Source: Eisenbergiella porci
GTDB lineage: Bacteria > Bacillota > Clostridia > Lachnospirales > Lachnospiraceae
Direction: 5' to 3'
Assembly: GCF_009696275.1 (NCBI RefSeq)
Contig: NZ_VUMI01000018.1
Span: forward strand, 1-64,000
DNA length: 64,000 nucleotides
The translations under genes and the position numbers were made by a program. The notes under the pieces are model-generated. The model made no database searches and had not been told where the DNA came from. It saw only the letters and a program-made list of their open reading frames with translations. Positions 43,685-52,443 of this stretch are shown piece by piece; position 1 is the first letter of the stretch; each line of letters starts with the position of its first letter.

Positions 43685-46263
43685 GACGGCCCTTATGCCT
43701 GGCAATGCTGGGCTTTACGGCCGCAGTCCGGATAATGACATGGATAAAGCCGCTGCCCCAGCCCTCCCCTCCGGCGGAGGACGGGCAGACGGCTGTGGTT
43801 GCCGGGACGGTTTCGGATATCACAAGCTATATGGACCCGGAAAACGGGCAGATGGTACATATCGTTTATCTGAAGGCTGCGGATGCGCTTCCCTTTCAGG
43901 GGGCAGAAATGCAATCGGATCTTAATTTTAAAGATCCAGATGTTGAGTTAATAAAAACTGACAGTATATCTCTTAATACAAATCTAAACAATTTCACGGC
44001 TGCCGGTATCAGGGCAGTAAATTTTTCAGACAGAGACTTAAAACAGAATATTACGGCGCAAAAAGAAGCGCAGAAGCAGCTGCAGGAAATAGATATGCAG
44101 GTATGGGAAAAGTCTGCTCAGGAACAGGGAATGCCGGCGCAGACACTGGAAAAGTCTGCTCAGGAACAGGAAATGCCAATGCGGTCACAGGGCGGTACCG
44201 GTGTGATGTGCAGGCTGCAGGAGGGGGAAGTGCGCCTGCCGGAGATCGGCAGCAGGGCCTGCTATCGGGGAAAGGCGCGCCATTTTAAAACAGCGACAAA
44301 CCCCGGTGAGTTTGATGCCAGGGCATATTATGCAGGGCAGGGTATTAGCATGCAGCTTTCCCAGGCTGTGCTGACGGGGAAGAGCGAGGGCTATTCCGGC
44401 TGGCGTCATGCACTGTATCGTCTGCGTCGCCGCGCTGGGGAGGTGTTGGAAAATATTTTCCCGCAGAAGGAAGCGTCTGTACTGAAGGCCATGCTTCTGG
44501 GAGAAAAAAAGGGAATGGATTCGGAAATTAAGGCGTTGTATCAGGGGGCCGGGATTTCCCATATCCTGGCGATTTCAGGCCTGCACATATCCCTGCTTGG
44601 GATGGGGCTTTACCGTCTGCTGAGCCGCTTTTTATCACGAAAGCTGTCCGGCCTCCTTTCCTGCGGCGTACTTTTTTCCTATCTTGTCATGACCGGGTTT
44701 TCAGCATCCGCGGCCAGGGCGGGCATTATGTTTTTACTCTATATGACCGCCAAAATTGTGGGAAGGACCTATGATATGCCCACCGCGCTTTCCACGGCGG
44801 CGGCCCTGCTCCTGCTTGAAAACCCTGCCTGGCTTCAGGACGGCGGTTTTCAGCTGTCCTTTGCTGCGGCGGCCGGGGCAGCAGTCACCATTCCTGCCTT
44901 TGAACGGATGGGCAGTGATGCTGTAAAGCTTTTCGGAAAAGACAAAGGAAAGAAAAATTATATAAAAATGTATGGGGAAAAACAGAAGCATCCCGTCATG
45001 CAGAGGCTGCTTCAGGGATTCCGTTCCAGCTTCTGCATCAGCCTTACCACCCTGCCGGTGCTGCTTTCTGTGTTTTATGAATGGAACCTTCTGTCCATCC
45101 TGCTGAATGTGCTTGTAATCCCGCTGATGGGGATTCTCATGGGAGGAACGGTGCTTCTTGTACTGGCCGGAAGCGTTGTTGGGGGCATAGGAGAGCCGGT
45201 TTTTGTTTTCCTTCGTATGCTGGCGCTTCCGGTGAAAGGAATCCTTATTTTTTATGAAAAGCTGTGTCTGCTTTCCGAAGGTCTGCCTGGGATCTGGCAT
45301 GCGGGAAAGCCGGAGCTGTGGCAGCTTCTTGTCTTTGCTGCAGGTCTTGGGCTTCTTCTGCTTCTGACGGAGAAAATCCCCAGGCCGGCAGGCGTGCCTG
45401 CCGCAGCGCTGCTGTGTCTTGTTTTTGCATTAAAACCTCAGGACGGTATGCAGATGACCATGCTGGATGTGGGGCAGGGAGATTGTATTTATATCAGAAC
45501 GGAGAGCGGTAAGCATTATCTGTATGATGCGGGCAGCTCCTCGCAGAAGGATACCGGAACCTGGCAGGTGATCCCATTTTTGAAATATCAGGGTGTGGGC
45601 AGGCTGGAGGCGGTATTCGTAAGCCATTGGGATGCGGATCATATCAATGGGCTGGAGGCAGTTTTTGAATGGGCGGAAAAGAGCGGCGTTTCCATCGGCG
45701 GCCTGGTGCTGCCGCAGGCCCATGTCGTTCAGGATGAGCCGTCCCGGCTTGTGGAAATGGCCGGAAGCTATCACATTCCGGTGTACCGTATGGAGGCCGG
45801 GGATCTTTTAAAGGATGGGAAAACGGAATTCCTGTGTCTGCATCCGGATGGAAGGGACAGCTTTACGGACCGGAATACAGCCTCTCTGGTTGTGCAACTT
45901 ACTTTGCGGGGGGAGAACGGGGATAAGGATTTTTCCATCCTGCTCACCGGAGATGTGGACGCGGAGGGGGAACAAAAAATTCTTGCCTCTTCCCCCGGAC
46001 TTCTGCAAAGCTGCGATATTTTAAAGACCGCACATCATGGTTCTGAAACCTCGACCACCCGGGAATTCCTGGATGCCGCAGCACCGGCCTGCGCCCTTAT
46101 TTCCTGCGGCAGAAATAATTCCTACGGACATCCGCATAAAGCGGTTCTTGAGCGCTTGAAAGCCGCACATATCCCGGTTTTTGTCACAAACGAATGCGGT
46201 GCGGTTATGGTGCGCAGAAGGCAGAAAAAAATTACGGTGGAGACTTTTTTGAACGTTGACTGA
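43681..46263 (+). CDS. comEC: ComEC/Rec2 DNA-uptake channel protein
   Basis: Forms the membrane channel for single-stranded DNA during transformation. The 860-residue product has the N-terminal OB-like domain (about 30-215), the competence domain of many membrane helices (about 260-590, with ISHILAISGLHISLLG and GFSASAARAGIMFLLYM) and a C-terminal metallo-beta-lactamase domain (MLDVGQGDCIYI, SHWDADHINGLEAV, LTGDVDAEGE, LKTAHHGSETS). In the N-terminal domain an AT-rich insertion (about 43915-44180) adds Asn/Gln-rich sequence with two 42-bp tandem units. The start overlaps the GerMN gene. The rest of the uptake machinery is not in the window. Confidence 0.94.
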   Translation: MRRPLCLAMLGFTAAVRIMTWIKPLPQPSPPAEDGQTAVVAGTVSDITSYMDPENGQMVHIVYLKAADALPFQGAEMQSDLNFKDPDVELIKTDSISLNTNLNNFTAAGIRAVNFSDRDLKQNITAQKEAQKQLQEIDMQVWEKSAQEQGMPAQTLEKSAQEQEMPMRSQGGTGVMCRLQEGEVRLPEIGSRACYRGKARHFKTATNPGEFDARAYYAGQGISMQLSQAVLTGKSEGYSGWRHALYRLRRRAGEVLENIFPQKEASVLKAMLLGEKKGMDSEIKALYQGAGISHILAISGLHISLLGMGLYRLLSRFLSRKLSGLLSCGVLFSYLVMTGFSASAARAGIMFLLYMTAKIVGRTYDMPTALSTAAALLLLENPAWLQDGGFQLSFAAAAGAAVTIPAFERMGSDAVKLFGKDKGKKNYIKMYGEKQKHPVMQRLLQGFRSSFCISLTTLPVLLSVFYEWNLLSILLNVLVIPLMGILMGGTVLLVLAGSVVGGIGEPVFVFLRMLALPVKGILIFYEKLCLLSEGLPGIWHAGKPELWQLLVFAAGLGLLLLLTEKIPRPAGVPAAALLCLVFALKPQDGMQMTMLDVGQGDCIYIRTESGKHYLYDAGSSSQKDTGTWQVIPFLKYQGVGRLEAVFVSHWDADHINGLEAVFEWAEKSGVSIGGLVLPQAHVVQDEPSRLVEMAGSYHIPVYRMEAGDLLKDGKTEFLCLHPDGRDSFTDRNTASLVVQLTLRGENGDKDFSILLTGDVDAEGEQKILASSPGLLQSCDILKTAHHGSETSTTREFLDAAAPACALISCGRNNSYGHPHKAVLERLKAAHIPVFVTNECGAVMVRRRQKKITVETFLNVD
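44106..44176 (+). repeat. 42-bp tandem repeat inside comEC
   Basis: GGAAAAGTCTGCTCAGGAAC occurs at 44106 and again 42 bases later at 44148, each followed by AGG(G/A)AATGCC. It encodes two copies of EKSAQEQ-MP. In frame. Confidence 0.8.
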
Positions 46264-46337
46264 TGGCCCGGAATATGTCATGATAATAAAAGTAAACCCC
46301 GGCAGTTCACAACCCAAAGGAATGAAGAGAAGAAAAA

Positions 46338-46362
46338 GTAACAGTTCAGCTGCCTGAACCGT
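46338..46362 (+). repeat. Short inverted pair of MITE-end type before holA
   Basis: GTAACAGTTCAG, four bases, then CTGAACCGTTGC. It looks like the two terminal repeats of the dispersed element brought together, as after internal deletion. Weak. Confidence 0.3.
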
Positions 46363-46382
46363 TGCAGGAAAGGAAACTGAGA

Positions 46383-47387
46383 ATGCAGCAGCTGTTGGAA
46401 GACATAAAGAAGAAACAGTTCAAACAGGCGTATCTGCTTTATGGGCAGGAGGCCTACCTGAAGAACCAGTACAGGGACAGGCTGAAGGAAGCGCTTGTAC
46501 AGGAAGGCGATACCATGAATTTCACCGCTTTCAGAGGAAAGGATGTGAATTCCGGTGAAGTGATTGATTTGGCGGAAACCATGCCCTTCTTTGCGGACAG
46601 GCGTGTGATTCTGATAGAGGACAGCGGCCTTTTTAAAAAGGGCGGCGAACAGCTGGCGGATTATATGAAGGAGCCTGCTCCATCCGTGTGCATCCTGTTC
46701 ATAGAGTCGGAGGTTGATAAGCGCAGCCGGCTGTTTAAGGCTGTCAGGGACTGCGGCTGTGCGGTGGAATTTGCCACACAGGATGAGACTACGCTGAAGC
46801 GGTGGATTCTGGGCAGGATTAAGAAGGAGAATAAAACGATTTCTCCTGCGGGCCTGGATTTTTTCCTGCAGAAAACAGGGTCCGACATGGAAAACATCAG
46901 CAGGGAGATGGAGAAGCTCTTCTGTTATACACTGAAAAAAGACAGCATTACCGAGGCGGATATAGAGGCGGTATGCACGCATCAGGTAACCAGCCAGATT
47001 TTTGACATGGTCGAGGATATTGCGCTGAAGAAGCAGCGGGAGGCGTTGAAGCTGTATTATGATCTGCTGGCGCTGAAGGAACCGCCGATGCGTATCCTGT
47101 TCCTGATAGGAAGGCAGTTTAATCTGCTGCTCCAGGTAAAGGAATTGAAGGCAAAGGGCTATGACAACAGGAAAATTGGGGAAAAGACAGGGCTTCACAG
47201 CTTTATAGCGGGTAAATACGTAAGCCAGGCTTCCCGTTTTAAAAAGGAAGAGCTGCGTGAAGCGCTGGAAGCGTGCGTGGATACCGATGAGGCGGTAAAA
47301 AGCGGGCGGCTGAACGATACGATGGGTGTTGAACTGCTGATTGTAAGGTACAGCTCCGGAGTAAACAAAAACAGCAATGCAGGTTAA
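46383..47387 (+). CDS. holA: DNA polymerase III delta subunit
   Basis: Delta subunit of the clamp loader, opening the beta clamp. The 334-residue product has QFKQAYLLYGQEAYLKNQYRDRLKEAL at the N-terminus, LAETMPFFADRRVILIEDSGLF, the second domain with VCILFIESEVDKRSRLFKAV and the C-terminal collar helices (EPPMRILFLIGRQFNLLLQV). Start 46383 follows GGAAAGGAAAC; a TTG frame starts at 46362. comEC-holA order is common in Clostridia, where rpsT often comes next; it does not here. Confidence 0.95.
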   Translation: MQQLLEDIKKKQFKQAYLLYGQEAYLKNQYRDRLKEALVQEGDTMNFTAFRGKDVNSGEVIDLAETMPFFADRRVILIEDSGLFKKGGEQLADYMKEPAPSVCILFIESEVDKRSRLFKAVRDCGCAVEFATQDETTLKRWILGRIKKENKTISPAGLDFFLQKTGSDMENISREMEKLFCYTLKKDSITEADIEAVCTHQVTSQIFDMVEDIALKKQREALKLYYDLLALKEPPMRILFLIGRQFNLLLQVKELKAKGYDNRKIGEKTGLHSFIAGKYVSQASRFKKEELREALEACVDTDEAVKSGRLNDTMGVELLIVRYSSGVNKNSNAG

Positions 47388-47519
47388 CCGCATTGAAAAT
47401 CCGTTGCCCGCGTTTTAGTAAAAGGTTTCGAATCCTGGACGGGTTTGTGTAAAGACAGCCATTATGGTTCAGGGCAGGCAGTTTTCAGACACACTACGGA
47501 ATAGCAAAGGAGAAAAGGT

Positions 47520-48062
47520 ATGAGCGGTATTATTTCTGTAATCATATGGATTGTAATCATGGCGGCTGTATCCGGCGTATTGAAGGGAAAAAGTAACGGT
47601 TCGGGGACAAAGGACCGGAATCCCTATAATAAGAACGGCGCCGCAGTACCGCCGCAGAATACCTGGAACAACGGGAATGCAATGCCGCAGAGCCGCGCGG
47701 CACAGCCGGATTATTCCGCAGGTACGGTTCCGGAAAAGCACAGGCACGGTGCAGTGAAAGGAACTCATCAAACACCGCCGGCATCAATGGCAACAGAAAA
47801 GCAGGCCAATATGTCAACGACTGATTACCTGCGCCAGAAGGCTGTGCTGGATGAGGCGGATCACCTGCAGGATAAGCGGCAGGAGGAAATGCGGAGCAGA
47901 TGGGAGACTGGCGGTCTGCCTTCTGCACAAAGATTATATGAGGGTGACAGCGTGCCCCAGGGCATGCGGGTGATAAAATGCTCCTACTGCGGTGCGGAAA
48001 ATCTGGTGCCGCAGGGAAGCAGACAGAAGTATACCTGTTATTTTTGCAGGGAAGAATTATAG
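47520..48062 (+). CDS. Membrane-anchored protein with C-terminal zinc ribbon
   Basis: A 180-residue protein of no known family. Residues 3-20 form a membrane helix, 25-110 are polar, Pro/Asn/Gln-rich and likely disordered, and the C-terminus has two CxxC pairs (CSYCGAENLVPQGSRQKYTCYFC) that should bind zinc. The arrangement resembles small sorting or envelope proteins. AAAGGAG precedes the ATG. Confidence 0.65.
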   Translation: MSGIISVIIWIVIMAAVSGVLKGKSNGSGTKDRNPYNKNGAAVPPQNTWNNGNAMPQSRAAQPDYSAGTVPEKHRHGAVKGTHQTPPASMATEKQANMSTTDYLRQKAVLDEADHLQDKRQEEMRSRWETGGLPSAQRLYEGDSVPQGMRVIKCSYCGAENLVPQGSRQKYTCYFCREEL

Positions 48063-48198
48063 GAAAGAGGCGGGAGCCGCTGTAGGGGCGGCGGAACGGA
48101 TGCTGGTTAAAAATCAATAAAGGCAAAAAGATTTTTCACCGTCCAAGCTGGGCGGATTAAATAACATGGGCGCCAAGGTGCGCAGAAGGGAGAAAATT

Positions 48199-48651
48199 AT
48201 GAGTAAAATTGATGAAGTAAGAGCTGAAATGGTAGCTGCCATGAAGAATAAGGACAAGGAGAGGAAGGATACGCTTTCCATGCTTCTTGCGGCGCTGAAG
48301 AACAAGGCCATTGACAAAAGAGAGGATTTGACGGAAGCGGAAGAAAATGAGGTCATTAAGAAGGAAATCAAGCAGACCCAGGAAACAAAGGATCTGGCTC
48401 CCGCAGACAGGGCGGATATTGTAGAGGAATGCGAGAAGCGCCTTGCGGTACTCAGGGAATTTGCGCCGGAGGAAATGAGTGAAGAGGCCATCCGGAAAGA
48501 AATAAATGAGGTTCTTGCCGGCCTGGGAATCGTAACGCCAACTGTGAAGGACAAAGGGAAAATTATGAAGGAGCTTATGCCAAGAGTCAAGGGAAAGGCG
48601 GACGGCGCCCTTGTCAACAGGCTTGTGGGAGAAGCTCTTGTCCAGCCGTAA
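48199..48651 (+). CDS. YqeY/GatB-like domain protein
   Basis: A 150-residue YqeY protein, related to the C-terminal domain of GatB, thought to contact tRNA. It has KDTLSMLLAALKNKAID, EENEVIKKEIKQTQETK, EKRLAVLREFAPEEMSEEAIRKEI and the end KGKADGALVNRLVGEAL. AAGGGAGAAAATT supports ATG 48199; an earlier ATG at 48166 lacks a site. Followed by a terminator. Confidence 0.92.
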   Translation: MSKIDEVRAEMVAAMKNKDKERKDTLSMLLAALKNKAIDKREDLTEAEENEVIKKEIKQTQETKDLAPADRADIVEECEKRLAVLREFAPEEMSEEAIRKEINEVLAGLGIVTPTVKDKGKIMKELMPRVKGKADGALVNRLVGEALVQP

Positions 48652-48745
48652 TATCCGGCTGGCTTCATACCTGCCAGATATGGTTATCCAACCGATGTTT
48701 AATAAAATAACGGCAACTAAAATGCTGCCGGACAGCTGTAAATAA

Positions 48746-48798
48746 ATCAAAAAATACCTCTGATGGGAAAAAAATTTCTGTCAGAGGTATTTTTTGAT
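48746..48798. terminator. Terminator downstream of yqeY
   Basis: An 18-bp perfect stem: 48746-48763 with 48781-48798. A run on the left and T run on the right (TATTTTTTGAT). It is the best terminator of the holA-yqeY group, about 100 bases after the stop. Confidence 0.85.
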
Positions 48799-48893
48799 CT
48801 TTTTATAAAATACCGCCTGTACAGGAGACTGTTTGAATGAAATATAACAGGGTATTTTTAGAAGGTTTTTAGAGAAGTATATGTTACGCTTTA

Positions 48894-49040
48894 ATAACTG
48901 TTAAACAGGTTAACGCATTTAGCTGCGCAGGCCAGCATGAAGCGCTACCCGTAACATAATTGGTTCAGGAGTGCTAAAATCCATCGCCGAAGGCAATTAG
49001 GATGGATATTGGCAGTAATTGTGAGGGAACTAAACATTAC
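48894..49040 (+). repeat. MITE-like repeat, copy B
   Basis: ATAACTGTTAA (left) and CTAAACATTAC (right) are eroded terminal repeats. Inside, AACGCATTTAGCTGCGCA, GTTCAGGAGTGC, AAAATCCATCGCCG and GATGGATATTGGCAGTAATTG match the 58654 copy. It lies in the 607-base gap 48652-49258, together with a terminator and AT-rich sequence without a gene. Confidence 0.65.
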
Positions 49041-49258
49041 TTGCTTTTTGTAGTTAAAGCAAAGTATGACGAAATCTTATTGGATTATTTTTTTAATGCA
49101 ATTTAGGAAAGATTTTTAAACTTTTTTCCTTTTCGGAGCATCTAATCTATAAACAAACATCATTATCATATAAAAAGTAAGACATAATAAAAAGAACTGA
49201 TATCGGACAGAACAGGTGCCGCAAGGGATAAAAGGTGCGCAGGATGGAGGAAGAATCT

Positions 49259-49636
49259 ATGGCAGAAAGAATTAAAAGCAGAGCGGGTTTGATAGCAGTA
49301 ACCGTGGTTTTAATCGTGATTTCCGCATTTTGTATAGCAGGTACGGTGAAAGGACAGTCGAGGGATGCCTTCCGTGAGGAGGACGGATATTACAGCCGCC
49401 TTGAGGAGGACTACCTGGCTCAGGTCAGGAAGATTTTGAAAGAAGAGGGCTATGCCAATTCAGGGCTGACCCTGACCTTCAGCAGGGATGTGAGGGGAGA
49501 GAAGACCTATCTGCTGAAAATCCATAACAGAAGATTTGAAAATCTGGATAAATCAGAGATACAGGGTATTCTGGAGCGTATAGGCAAAGTGGAATTCGGT
49601 GCGCCGGACTGCAGGATTTATCAGGAATTTTTTTAA
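49259..49636 (+). CDS. Hypothetical protein with N-terminal membrane anchor
   Basis: A 125-residue protein with one membrane helix (residues 9-31, GLIAVTVVLIVISAFCIAGTV) and an extracytoplasmic domain of about 90 residues (YYSRLEEDYLAQVRKILKEEGYANSG, LTFSRDVRGEKTYLLKIHN). The domain looks alpha/beta and well folded. I do not recognise the family. Start 49259 follows GGAGG; a GTG at 49235 is upstream. Confidence 0.6.
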   Translation: MAERIKSRAGLIAVTVVLIVISAFCIAGTVKGQSRDAFREEDGYYSRLEEDYLAQVRKILKEEGYANSGLTLTFSRDVRGEKTYLLKIHNRRFENLDKSEIQGILERIGKVEFGAPDCRIYQEFF

Positions 49637-49750
49637 CAAATCAGTCAGGGCACAGTACGGAACATAAGAGATGTGCGGACTGCGGGCATGTTTCAGTTAT
49701 CTGAACTGTGACAGCTGTAATGAATTTCCTGAATCCCCGGCAATTGGGGA

Positions 49751-49779
49751 ATGACAGAACACAGGTTTTGGGGTATAAT
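49751..49779 (+). promoter_or_regulatory. Candidate SigA promoter of the DUF1653 gene
   Basis: ATGACA (49751-49756), 17 bp, TATAAT (49774-49779), about 100 bases before the start codon. Confidence 0.6.
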
Positions 49780-49880
49780 AAAGCATAATCGGTGCCGGCC
49801 GCCGGATAAGGGACCGGCTGTTTTTAATGAATCCGTCTGTCATTAAGGGCGGAGCTGTATAAGCAGATGGGAGAAGCAAA

Positions 49881-50426
49881 ATGGACAGAATCCCCGAACC
49901 AAATGAAATTTATCAGCATTTTAAAGGAAATCTCTATCGTATAATCACGCTTGCCACGCATTCGGAGACCGGAGAGGCTATGGTTGTGTATCAGGCCCTG
50001 TATGGTGATTTTCAGGTATTTGTAAGACCTCTTTCCATGTTTGTCAGCGAAGTTGATCACGAAAAGTATCCTCAGGTACAGGCAAAATACCGTTTCACCC
50101 TTGTGCCCCAGATTATGGATAAGCCGTCTGGAGCGCCGGTTGGAGAAAACGGATCGCCAAAGGCATGTGGGGAGGATTCTCCTGAAGAGGCAGAAGAAGA
50201 ACTTAATCTGGATCCAATGCTGGTAGAGTTCCTGGATGCTGATACCTATGAGGATAAGCTGAATATTCTGGTGGGGCTGCACAGCCGTATCACGGACGAC
50301 ATGCTCAATACCATGGCGGTTTCCCTGGATCTGGAGCTGGAAGAAGGGGAACTTGAGGATCGCTACATGACGCTTAAGAACTGCATCGTTACTCTGGAAA
50401 AATATGAGTGCAACAGACTCAGATAG
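49881..50426 (+). CDS. DUF1653 domain protein
   Basis: A 181-residue protein with an N-terminal DUF1653 domain (residues 5-75: PEPNEIYQHFKGNLYRIITLATHSETGE and MVVYQALYGDFQVFVRPLSMF). A linker with acidic residues (100-112) and a helical C-terminal part (DADTYEDKLNILVGLHSRIT, ECNRLR) follow. DUF1653 proteins are small beta-barrels of unknown function. GGGAGAAG precedes the ATG. Head of a unit with the SfsA-MutY gene. Confidence 0.85.
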   Translation: MDRIPEPNEIYQHFKGNLYRIITLATHSETGEAMVVYQALYGDFQVFVRPLSMFVSEVDHEKYPQVQAKYRFTLVPQIMDKPSGAPVGENGSPKACGEDSPEEAEEELNLDPMLVEFLDADTYEDKLNILVGLHSRITDDMLNTMAVSLDLELEEGELEDRYMTLKNCIVTLEKYECNRLR

Positions 50427-50495
50427 AATTTTTTCCGGGCAAAGGCGGCAGCAGTAGAAAGAGCAGCAGTAACAGTCAGGAGATTAACTGTTTTT

Positions 50496-52355
50496 ATGAA
50501 ATATAAAGATATCGTGAAAGGAACCTTTATAGAACGGCCGAACCGTTTTATCGCTTATGTAGAGATTGACGGCAGGCAGGAAAAAGTACACGTTAAAAAT
50601 ACCGGCAGATGCAGGGAACTGCTGCAAAAGGGCGTCACAGTCTATCTGGAAAAAAGCGGCAACCCCGAACGGAAAACCGACTACGATCTGGTGGCGGTGG
50701 AAAAGGGCGGGCTGCTTGTCAATATGGATTCGGCTGCACCGAATCTGGCTGCCGGGGAATGGCTGGCATCAGGAGGCCTGCTGGCTCCGGTAAAGCTGAT
50801 AAAGCCGGAATGTACTTACGGGAATTCCCGTTTTGATTTCTATGTGGAATCGGAAGCTGTGAAAATGTGGCTGGAGGTTAAGGGGGTAACATTGGAAACG
50901 CAAAGGAAGGCGCTGTTTCCGGATGCCCCCTCTTTGCGTGCCCTCAAGCATGTGGAGGAACTCATCCAGGCTAAGGAAAACGGATATGAAGCGGGGATAC
51001 TGTTCGTGGTACAGATGGAAGGAATCCGCCGTTTTACGCCTAACTGGGAAACACAGCCTGCTTTTGCCCAGGCGCTTGAAAGGGCGCAGGAGGCCGGTGT
51101 TGCTATTTACGCCAGAGGCTGTCATGTGACGCAGGACAGCATGGAAATCAGTTATGAGATCCCCGTTGTTCTGAAACCCGAAGCCAAAAAGCAGGAATGT
51201 TTCATCCAAACTGCCAAAGGACGAAGTATGGCAGACAGGCCTGCCGTATGCGAAGCGGATAACAATGAAAATCTCTGCGATATTGCGCAGCCGCTGTTGA
51301 AATGGTATGATGGACACAGGCGGGTGCTTCCCTGGAGAGAGAATCCCGCGCCTTATCGCGTGTGGGTTTCGGAGATCATGCTCCAGCAGACAAGAGTGGA
51401 AGCCGTCAAGCCCTATTTTGAGCGTTTTATGGAGGCGCTTCCGGGAATACCGGAGCTGGCGCAGGCGCCTGAGGATAAGCTGCTCAAGCTGTGGGAGGGA
51501 CTTGGTTATTACAACCGTGCCAGGAACCTGCAGAAGGCGGCGCAGGCAATTATGGCGGAATACGGCGGCCGGATGCCGGACAGCCGGGAAGAGCTGCTGA
51601 AGCTTCCGGGGATAGGCAGCTATACGGCGGGAGCGGTGGCTTCCATCGCATATGGCCGGGCGGTGCCGGCTGTGGATGGTAATGTGCTGCGGGTAATATC
51701 CAGATACAGGGCGGACGGCAGGGACATGCTCAATGATAAGGTGAGAAAAAGCGTGGAAGAGGATCTGAAGGAGGTAATGCCAAAGGATCGACCGGGGGAT
51801 TTTAACCAGGCGCTGATGGAGCTGGGGGCCGTTGTCTGTATTCCCAACGGCGCGCCGAAATGCGGGGAATGTCCGTGGGAATCCTCCTGTAAGGCGCACA
51901 TAGAGGGCAGAGAAACAGAATTTCCTAAAAAGGCGGCAAAGAAGGCAAGAAGTATTGAGAAAAAAACGATCCTTGTCATTCAGGATGCCATGAGAGCCGC
52001 CATCAGGAAAAGGCCCGCAAAGGGGATGCTGGCCGGAATGTATGAATTCCCGTCGGAGGAAGGGCATCTGAGCCAGGAGGAGGTACTTGCCCTGCTTAAA
52101 GAAAAGGGGCTGCATCCTCTGAGGATACAGAAGCTTCCTGATTCCAGACATGTTTTTACCCATAAGGAATGGGATATGATTGGCTATGCGGTACGCGTGG
52201 ATGAACTGGAGCCCGTAGGGGGAACGCAGGAGGGACTGCTGTTTATTAAGCCTTCCCTGACGGAAAAAGAATATCCCATTCCGTCGGCCTACGCGGCTTA
52301 TACCGGATATCTGCAGATACGGCTGGGAAATGATAAATTCGAAGAAAAGAAGTGA
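50496..52355 (+). CDS. mutY: SfsA-MutY fusion: DNA/RNA nuclease-like domain plus A/G-specific adenine glycosylase
   Basis: A 619-residue protein joining two families. Residues 1-225 are SfsA (GTFIERPNRFIAYVEIDG, NTGRCRELLQKG, SRFDFYVE, LEVKGVTLE with candidate metal-binding D114, E127, K129). Residues 260-610 are MutY, which removes adenine mispaired with 8-oxoguanine: SEIMLQQTRVE with catalytic Glu293, the HhH LPGIGSYTAGAVASIAYG, Asp394 in AVDGNVLRV, the 4Fe-4S Cys at 448, 456, 459 and 465, and a C-terminal NUDIX-like domain (GMYEFPSEEG). One continuous frame, no stop or second start with RBS at the junction (about 230-260, a polar linker). Confidence 0.92.
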   Translation: MKYKDIVKGTFIERPNRFIAYVEIDGRQEKVHVKNTGRCRELLQKGVTVYLEKSGNPERKTDYDLVAVEKGGLLVNMDSAAPNLAAGEWLASGGLLAPVKLIKPECTYGNSRFDFYVESEAVKMWLEVKGVTLETQRKALFPDAPSLRALKHVEELIQAKENGYEAGILFVVQMEGIRRFTPNWETQPAFAQALERAQEAGVAIYARGCHVTQDSMEISYEIPVVLKPEAKKQECFIQTAKGRSMADRPAVCEADNNENLCDIAQPLLKWYDGHRRVLPWRENPAPYRVWVSEIMLQQTRVEAVKPYFERFMEALPGIPELAQAPEDKLLKLWEGLGYYNRARNLQKAAQAIMAEYGGRMPDSREELLKLPGIGSYTAGAVASIAYGRAVPAVDGNVLRVISRYRADGRDMLNDKVRKSVEEDLKEVMPKDRPGDFNQALMELGAVVCIPNGAPKCGECPWESSCKAHIEGRETEFPKKAAKKARSIEKKTILVIQDAMRAAIRKRPAKGMLAGMYEFPSEEGHLSQEEVLALLKEKGLHPLRIQKLPDSRHVFTHKEWDMIGYAVRVDELEPVGGTQEGLLFIKPSLTEKEYPIPSAYAAYTGYLQIRLGNDKFEEKK

Positions 52356-52443
52356 GGAAGGGACAAAAGCGAAACAGACTCTCCCTTTCTGAAAAGAACG
52401 CGGACGAAACCGCGCAGGCGCCAGGCGCCAGATAGGAGCAGAT

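Noticed and set aside
47420-47450. T-loop-like TTTCGAATCC
   Set aside because: The flanking bases do not form a T stem, and no acceptor, D or anticodon arms can be built.
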